A model generated the notes under the pieces. It was given only the letters and a program-made list of their open reading frames with translations. It had not been told where the DNA came from and ran no database searches. From the NCBI RefSeq assembly GCF_024643205.1, contig NZ_JAMKQJ010000007.1:186001-250000 (forward strand): DNA of 64,000 bases, written 5' to 3'. Positions 60,346 through 64,000 of the stretch are shown piece by piece (position 1 is the stretch's first letter; each line of letters opens with the position of its first letter). Made by a program: the position numbers and the translations under genes. The stretch comes from Parapedobacter tibetensis (GTDB taxonomy: Bacteria > Bacteroidota > Bacteroidia > Sphingobacteriales > Sphingobacteriaceae).

Positions 60346-61248
60346 ATGAAAACAAGAATCTTATTTATGGTCGTGGCTCCGGCACTATCGGCGTTATGCT
60401 ACGCGCCTACCGCCTATGCACAAACCAACGACAGCGCATTGGCCCAAATCAAGTATGAATTCGTACATGTAGACGATACCAATTTTCGAGATGACCCCCG
60501 AAAGGAAGAAATGATGGTCTATATTGGCGAGCAATCCAGCATGTACAAAAGCCATTCGCTTGCCGTAAAACTCGAAGAAATGAAGAAGGAAATGCGCAAC
60601 AGACAAGCCGCCATGGGACCAAACAATGCCTCTTTTTCCTTTAGTTCGCCCAACATGTCAAATGAAACCTTATATATCTTCCCATACGATAAAAAATTAT
60701 TCATAGTAGATCGGATAGGCATGAGCAACTACATCCTGCCGCAAGATTTCCCAGTGATTGATTGGCAGATTGAAGGAGAGACCAAAGATATTGGGGGTTA
60801 TACCTGTCAAAAAGCTACGGGCACATTTGGTGGCAGGCGCTATACGGCTTGGTTCACGGCTGAGTTACCATTCCCATATGGCCCCTGGAAGCTGCATGGT
60901 CTGCCCGGCCTGATCCTTGAGGCCGAAGACAGCAAAAAGGAGGTCATGTTTCATTACGCCGGTTTCGACAAACAGCAAGATGAGCCCATAGAAATTATCC
61001 TTCCCAAAGAAGCCGTGACCACCACATCCAAGGCCTTTGAAAAAGCAAAGGAGGCATTCCTTAAAGATCCCATGGGCAATATGATGCGAAATATGCCTAC
61101 GGGAGCCAATGTACAGACGAAGGTGGTGTTTAAGGACCAATCAGGACGGGAGCTGACACCAGATGAGTTCAAAGCGATGCGCGAAATATCGACGAAGGAT
61201 GGCAAAGCCCGGAAACTGAACAACCCGCTCGAATTAAACAAAAAGTAG
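60346..61248 (+). CDS. GLPGLI-family exported protein
   Basis: A 300-residue protein with signal peptide (MKTRILFMVVAPALSALCYA). The start at 60346 is preferred over 60289 because the signal peptide begins there. The defining motif is present: FPYGPWKLHGLPGLILEAED, preceded by a cysteine-containing TKDIGGYTCQKATGTF. This family occurs only in Bacteroidota and nearly always next to TonB-receptor-like proteins, here too. The C-terminus is polar. Function is unknown; a role in envelope response to a signal sensed by the divergent two-component system is inferred. Confidence 0.88.
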   Translation: MKTRILFMVVAPALSALCYAPTAYAQTNDSALAQIKYEFVHVDDTNFRDDPRKEEMMVYIGEQSSMYKSHSLAVKLEEMKKEMRNRQAAMGPNNASFSFSSPNMSNETLYIFPYDKKLFIVDRIGMSNYILPQDFPVIDWQIEGETKDIGGYTCQKATGTFGGRRYTAWFTAELPFPYGPWKLHGLPGLILEAEDSKKEVMFHYAGFDKQQDEPIEIILPKEAVTTTSKAFEKAKEAFLKDPMGNMMRNMPTGANVQTKVVFKDQSGRELTPDEFKAMREISTKDGKARKLNNPLELNKK

Positions 61249-61256
61249 CGGAACTC

Positions 61257-63935
61257 ATGGAATTGAAAACCATATTGATGGTTTGCTTCCTGCTTTTGGC
61301 GGCTATGGTGTATTCGCAGCAACGCCAATTACAGGGGGTACTTAAGACATCCGATGGAAAGGCCGTGGCGAATGCCAGCGTAACCGTCAAAAACAAGCAG
61401 CGCATCCTTGCCTTTAAACCAAGTGACAGCGATGGCGCTTTTACATTGGCTTGGCCGGACACCGTAGACATTTCCGATTTGCACTTGGAGATAAACCACC
61501 TAGGCTATAAAAAAGTATCGCTGCCATTGTCTGATAAGCAAACACGTTATGACATCCTGATGGAAGAACAAGCCATAGACCTGGCTGAAGTGGCGGTAAG
61601 AAGCCGGCCAAGGATAGATGCCCGCGGGGATACGCTAAGCTATGACGTGGCTTCCTTCGCCAAACCCGAAGACCGCACCATCGGCGATGTACTGCGGCGG
61701 ATGCCTGGGATGGAAGTGGGGGAAGATGGCCAAATCAAATACAATGGCAAGGCGATTTCCAACTTTTACATCGATGGGGACGACTTGCTGGACGACAAAT
61801 ATGCCATCGGCACAAAAACCATCCCCCATGCCATGGTCAAGGATATCGATGTCATGCAAAATCACCAGCCACTGAAAGTACTGGAAAACAAAACCTTGAG
61901 CGAAAACGTGGCCCTGAACCTTAAAATCAAGGATGAAGCCAAGCTCAAACTCACGGGACAGGCGAAACCAGGGGGTGGGCTGCCGGGGCAGTATGACGGT
62001 GAATTGAATACCATGCTGTTCAACAAAAAATACAAGATGCTTAATGTAGGTAAAGCCAACAATGTGGGGACCAACCTAAATACGGATTTCACGGCATTCA
62101 ACCGAGCGGGGATGCTGTCTTCCATGGGCAATTCACGCCCTGCGGAACTACTCTCATCGGGCACGGTGGGTAACCCTGCATTACCCACAAATCGCTACTA
62201 CCTCAATAATTCGGGCTCCTTGAATGCAAATAACCTCATGAACCTCGATAATGGATGGCAACTGAAATCAAACATCGGCCTCCTGCTCGACCAGAATGAA
62301 ATGGACTACTACAGTGCAAACGACCTTTACTTGGCCAATGATACCATCAGCTATAACGAAAACCAGCAAATCAACAAACAACCATTCTTGACCGAGCTGT
62401 CGCTCAACCTACAGGCCAACAAGGAAAAATACTACTTCAACAATGCGCTTAAAATCGGCTATTCCGGAGAAACCGGCAAGGCGACCTTAACCAGTAATGA
62501 AATGGACATGGGACAGGAACTCCATAGTAGGGTACGTGATTTCTCCAACAACCTGGAATATGTACCCGAATTGGCCAACAAAAACATCTTAAGTATAAAC
62601 TGGTACCTTAATCACTTCAATCGACCACAAACACTCAACATTTACCCCGGCATCAATGAAGACGTACTCAATGGTGGGGAAGCTTTTGCTACACTACAGC
62701 AATTTACCGAAACACCAACTTGGTTCAACACCCTTTCATTGGGATACCGCCTCCCCAGCGGCACCATCAAACAGCATTATCGATTGAGCACGTTAAACGA
62801 ATGGCAGCAACTCAATTCCCAGCTTCGCCTCAGCCAACTGGATGGTGAAGTGAATGCATACACGGAAAGTAACGATAACAACCTTCACTGGCAACGCCAT
62901 CATGCCCAATTCAATGCCACTTATGAATATAAACATGGAAAATGGGAATCGTTGCTTTCCCTTCCCGTTACCTGGCAACGCATCGCCTATGAAGATGAGG
63001 GCTTTGCCCTCGATGAAAACAAGGAGCGGATGCTGTTCAATCCGTTTTTCCGGGCAAAATACCTGACAAACGCAGAAGACTATCTGTCATTCAATTATGT
63101 TTACAGCAATCAGATGGGCAATATCAACGGGGTATACCGTGGGGCTATCCTCTCCAATTACCGCAACCTGCGAGCAAACGATGCACAACTGGAAGAAAGA
63201 AGCGCCCATAATGCCGGACTTGGCTACAACTTCCAACGCAACATCAGTATGCTTTTCATGAATGTGGGAGCCCACTACACCCTCGCTACGGCCAACACCA
63301 TTGCTTCCAACATCATAACCGATAACATCTCCCAAACGGTGCTACTCCCTTATGACAACGATGTAAGCACGTTCAGCGCAAACGCCGGAATTAGCAAATA
63401 CATCTTTGCGCTTGGTGCTACTACTGGTATAAAGGCTTCCTGGAGCACTACCCGTTACAACCAATTCCTGAATGGCGAGCTCCTACCCTATAACAATGTT
63501 TCCTTTTCACTCACCCCAAATTTTGAGGCCCGCCTTTGGAATCGCATAAGCTTGAACTACGAAGGTACTGGCACATGGACCACCAGTAAATTGGTGCACG
63601 GAGAAACGGCTACTTCCATGCCCGACATCCAAATCCGTCGGTATGATCAATCGGTTAGCCTGATGTGCTCACCCTTCCGAAACACCTTCCTGCGCTTAAG
63701 TGGGCGCCATCAATATACCAGCCAGCAGCAACTTCAGGATATCAGTTACTTCTTTGCAGATGCGAATATCCGGTATAAGCTTGATAAATGGAATACGGAT
63801 CTGGAGCTCGACTTCACCAATTTGGCCAACATTACCGAGTATGAAACATATAGCCTTACAGCTAATCAATTTGGCTACAGCCGCTATAACCTCCGTGGCC
63901 GGATGGCCGTGCTGAAGCTGGCGTTTAATTTATAA
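61257..63935 (+). CDS. Outer-membrane beta-barrel protein with carboxypeptidase-regulatory-like domain
   Basis: An 892-residue TonB-receptor-like protein. Signal peptide (to about residue 20, VYSQQR), regulatory-like beta-sandwich (about 25-105: VLKTSDGKAVANASVTVKNK), a plug-like domain (about 110-225: RTIGDVLRRMPGMEVGEDGQ, AISNFYIDGDDLLDDKYAIG) and then a long barrel with tyrosine- and asparagine-rich strands. The C-terminus ends MAVLKLAFNL. It starts 8 bp after the GLPGLI gene and is co-transcribed. No dedicated TonB-box was identified, and the substrate is unknown. Confidence 0.85.
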   Translation: MELKTILMVCFLLLAAMVYSQQRQLQGVLKTSDGKAVANASVTVKNKQRILAFKPSDSDGAFTLAWPDTVDISDLHLEINHLGYKKVSLPLSDKQTRYDILMEEQAIDLAEVAVRSRPRIDARGDTLSYDVASFAKPEDRTIGDVLRRMPGMEVGEDGQIKYNGKAISNFYIDGDDLLDDKYAIGTKTIPHAMVKDIDVMQNHQPLKVLENKTLSENVALNLKIKDEAKLKLTGQAKPGGGLPGQYDGELNTMLFNKKYKMLNVGKANNVGTNLNTDFTAFNRAGMLSSMGNSRPAELLSSGTVGNPALPTNRYYLNNSGSLNANNLMNLDNGWQLKSNIGLLLDQNEMDYYSANDLYLANDTISYNENQQINKQPFLTELSLNLQANKEKYYFNNALKIGYSGETGKATLTSNEMDMGQELHSRVRDFSNNLEYVPELANKNILSINWYLNHFNRPQTLNIYPGINEDVLNGGEAFATLQQFTETPTWFNTLSLGYRLPSGTIKQHYRLSTLNEWQQLNSQLRLSQLDGEVNAYTESNDNNLHWQRHHAQFNATYEYKHGKWESLLSLPVTWQRIAYEDEGFALDENKERMLFNPFFRAKYLTNAEDYLSFNYVYSNQMGNINGVYRGAILSNYRNLRANDAQLEERSAHNAGLGYNFQRNISMLFMNVGAHYTLATANTIASNIITDNISQTVLLPYDNDVSTFSANAGISKYIFALGATTGIKASWSTTRYNQFLNGELLPYNNVSFSLTPNFEARLWNRISLNYEGTGTWTTSKLVHGETATSMPDIQIRRYDQSVSLMCSPFRNTFLRLSGRHQYTSQQQLQDISYFFADANIRYKLDKWNTDLELDFTNLANITEYETYSLTANQFGYSRYNLRGRMAVLKLAFNL

Positions 63936-64000
63936 GCCATGCAACTCCACCTATACCCCTCCCTATATACCGGTAAGATACATCAATGCTCCACGGTTGC

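Noticed and set aside
63938..64000. Open frame beginning ATG at 63938 and running off the window
   Set aside because: Only about 20 codons are visible and there is no recognisable protein sequence, so it cannot be supported as a gene.
1..64000. CRISPR arrays, rRNA genes or further tRNA genes
   Set aside because: No regularly spaced repeat-spacer arrays, no rRNA sequence and no second cloverleaf-like sequence were seen on reading through both strands by eye.

Overview
The window is a chromosomal segment of a Bacteroidota bacterium, most likely of the Sphingobacteriaceae or a close relative. The lineage call rests on gene content (FecI/FecR/TonB-receptor locus, GLPGLI-family protein, HmuY-like protein, paired periplasmic amidohydrolases, MobA/MobB-type mobilisation genes) and on promoters fitting the Bacteroidota -7 consensus TAnnTTTG. 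No marker was compared with a database, so genus is not assigned. Base composition is clearly mosaic: ordinary genes are near 45-50% GC, the 22.9-33.2 kb locus is much richer (41 of 60 bases G/C at 30541-30600), and parts of the 34.5-44.8 kb element are much poorer (21 of 60 at 35701-35760).

Region by region. 1-4.1 kb: the 3' part of a HemS/HmuS haem-degradation gene, a convergent M23 peptidase, and a TetR regulator plus thioredoxin-reductase-like flavoprotein that share a palindromic operator. 4.25-19.46 kb: a complete complex I operon nuoA-B-CD-E-F-G-H-I-J-K-L-M-N, with a CBS-domain protein translationally coupled in front of nuoA. 19.6-22.3 kb: an NTF2-like lipoprotein, a zinc-ribbon/MBL-fold protein, and a divergent HxlR regulator/NmrA-like oxidoreductase pair. 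22.9-33.2 kb (minus strand): ECF sigma factor, FecR anti-sigma, STN-type TonB receptor, two surface-type lipoproteins, a BspA-like leucine-rich-repeat protein and a further Ig-fold lipoprotein, probably one sigma-controlled outer-membrane uptake or surface system.

33.5-44.9 kb is the mobile region. A decayed serine recombinase (33679-34371) leads into a tyrosine-integrase element whose ends are marked by a 15-bp direct repeat: 34334-34348 and 44827-44841, the latter being the 3' end of tRNA-Pro(TGG). The element (about 10.5 kb) carries integrase, excisionase-like HTH protein, MobC-like and relaxase genes, a membrane coiled-coil protein, a zeta toxin pair, and low-GC cargo (AraC-type membrane regulator, serine hydrolase, GNAT acetyltransferase, small membrane protein). 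Two cargo genes are separated by attC-like imperfect palindromes. The older serine recombinase appears to have used the same tRNA gene, so this is a site of serial integration.

44.8-64 kb returns to housekeeping and lineage genes: tRNA-Pro, rplS, a HmuY-like secreted protein, two amidohydrolase-fold exported proteins with degenerate metal sites, pyrG, yidC, an acyl-CoA dehydrogenase and an acyl-CoA carboxylase beta subunit, a tiny acidic lipoprotein, and a two-component system (OmpR-type regulator plus histidine kinase) divergent from a GLPGLI protein and an outer-membrane beta-barrel protein. The divergent promoter contains TTAACA repeats phased at 10 bp, which look like the binding site of the cognate regulator.
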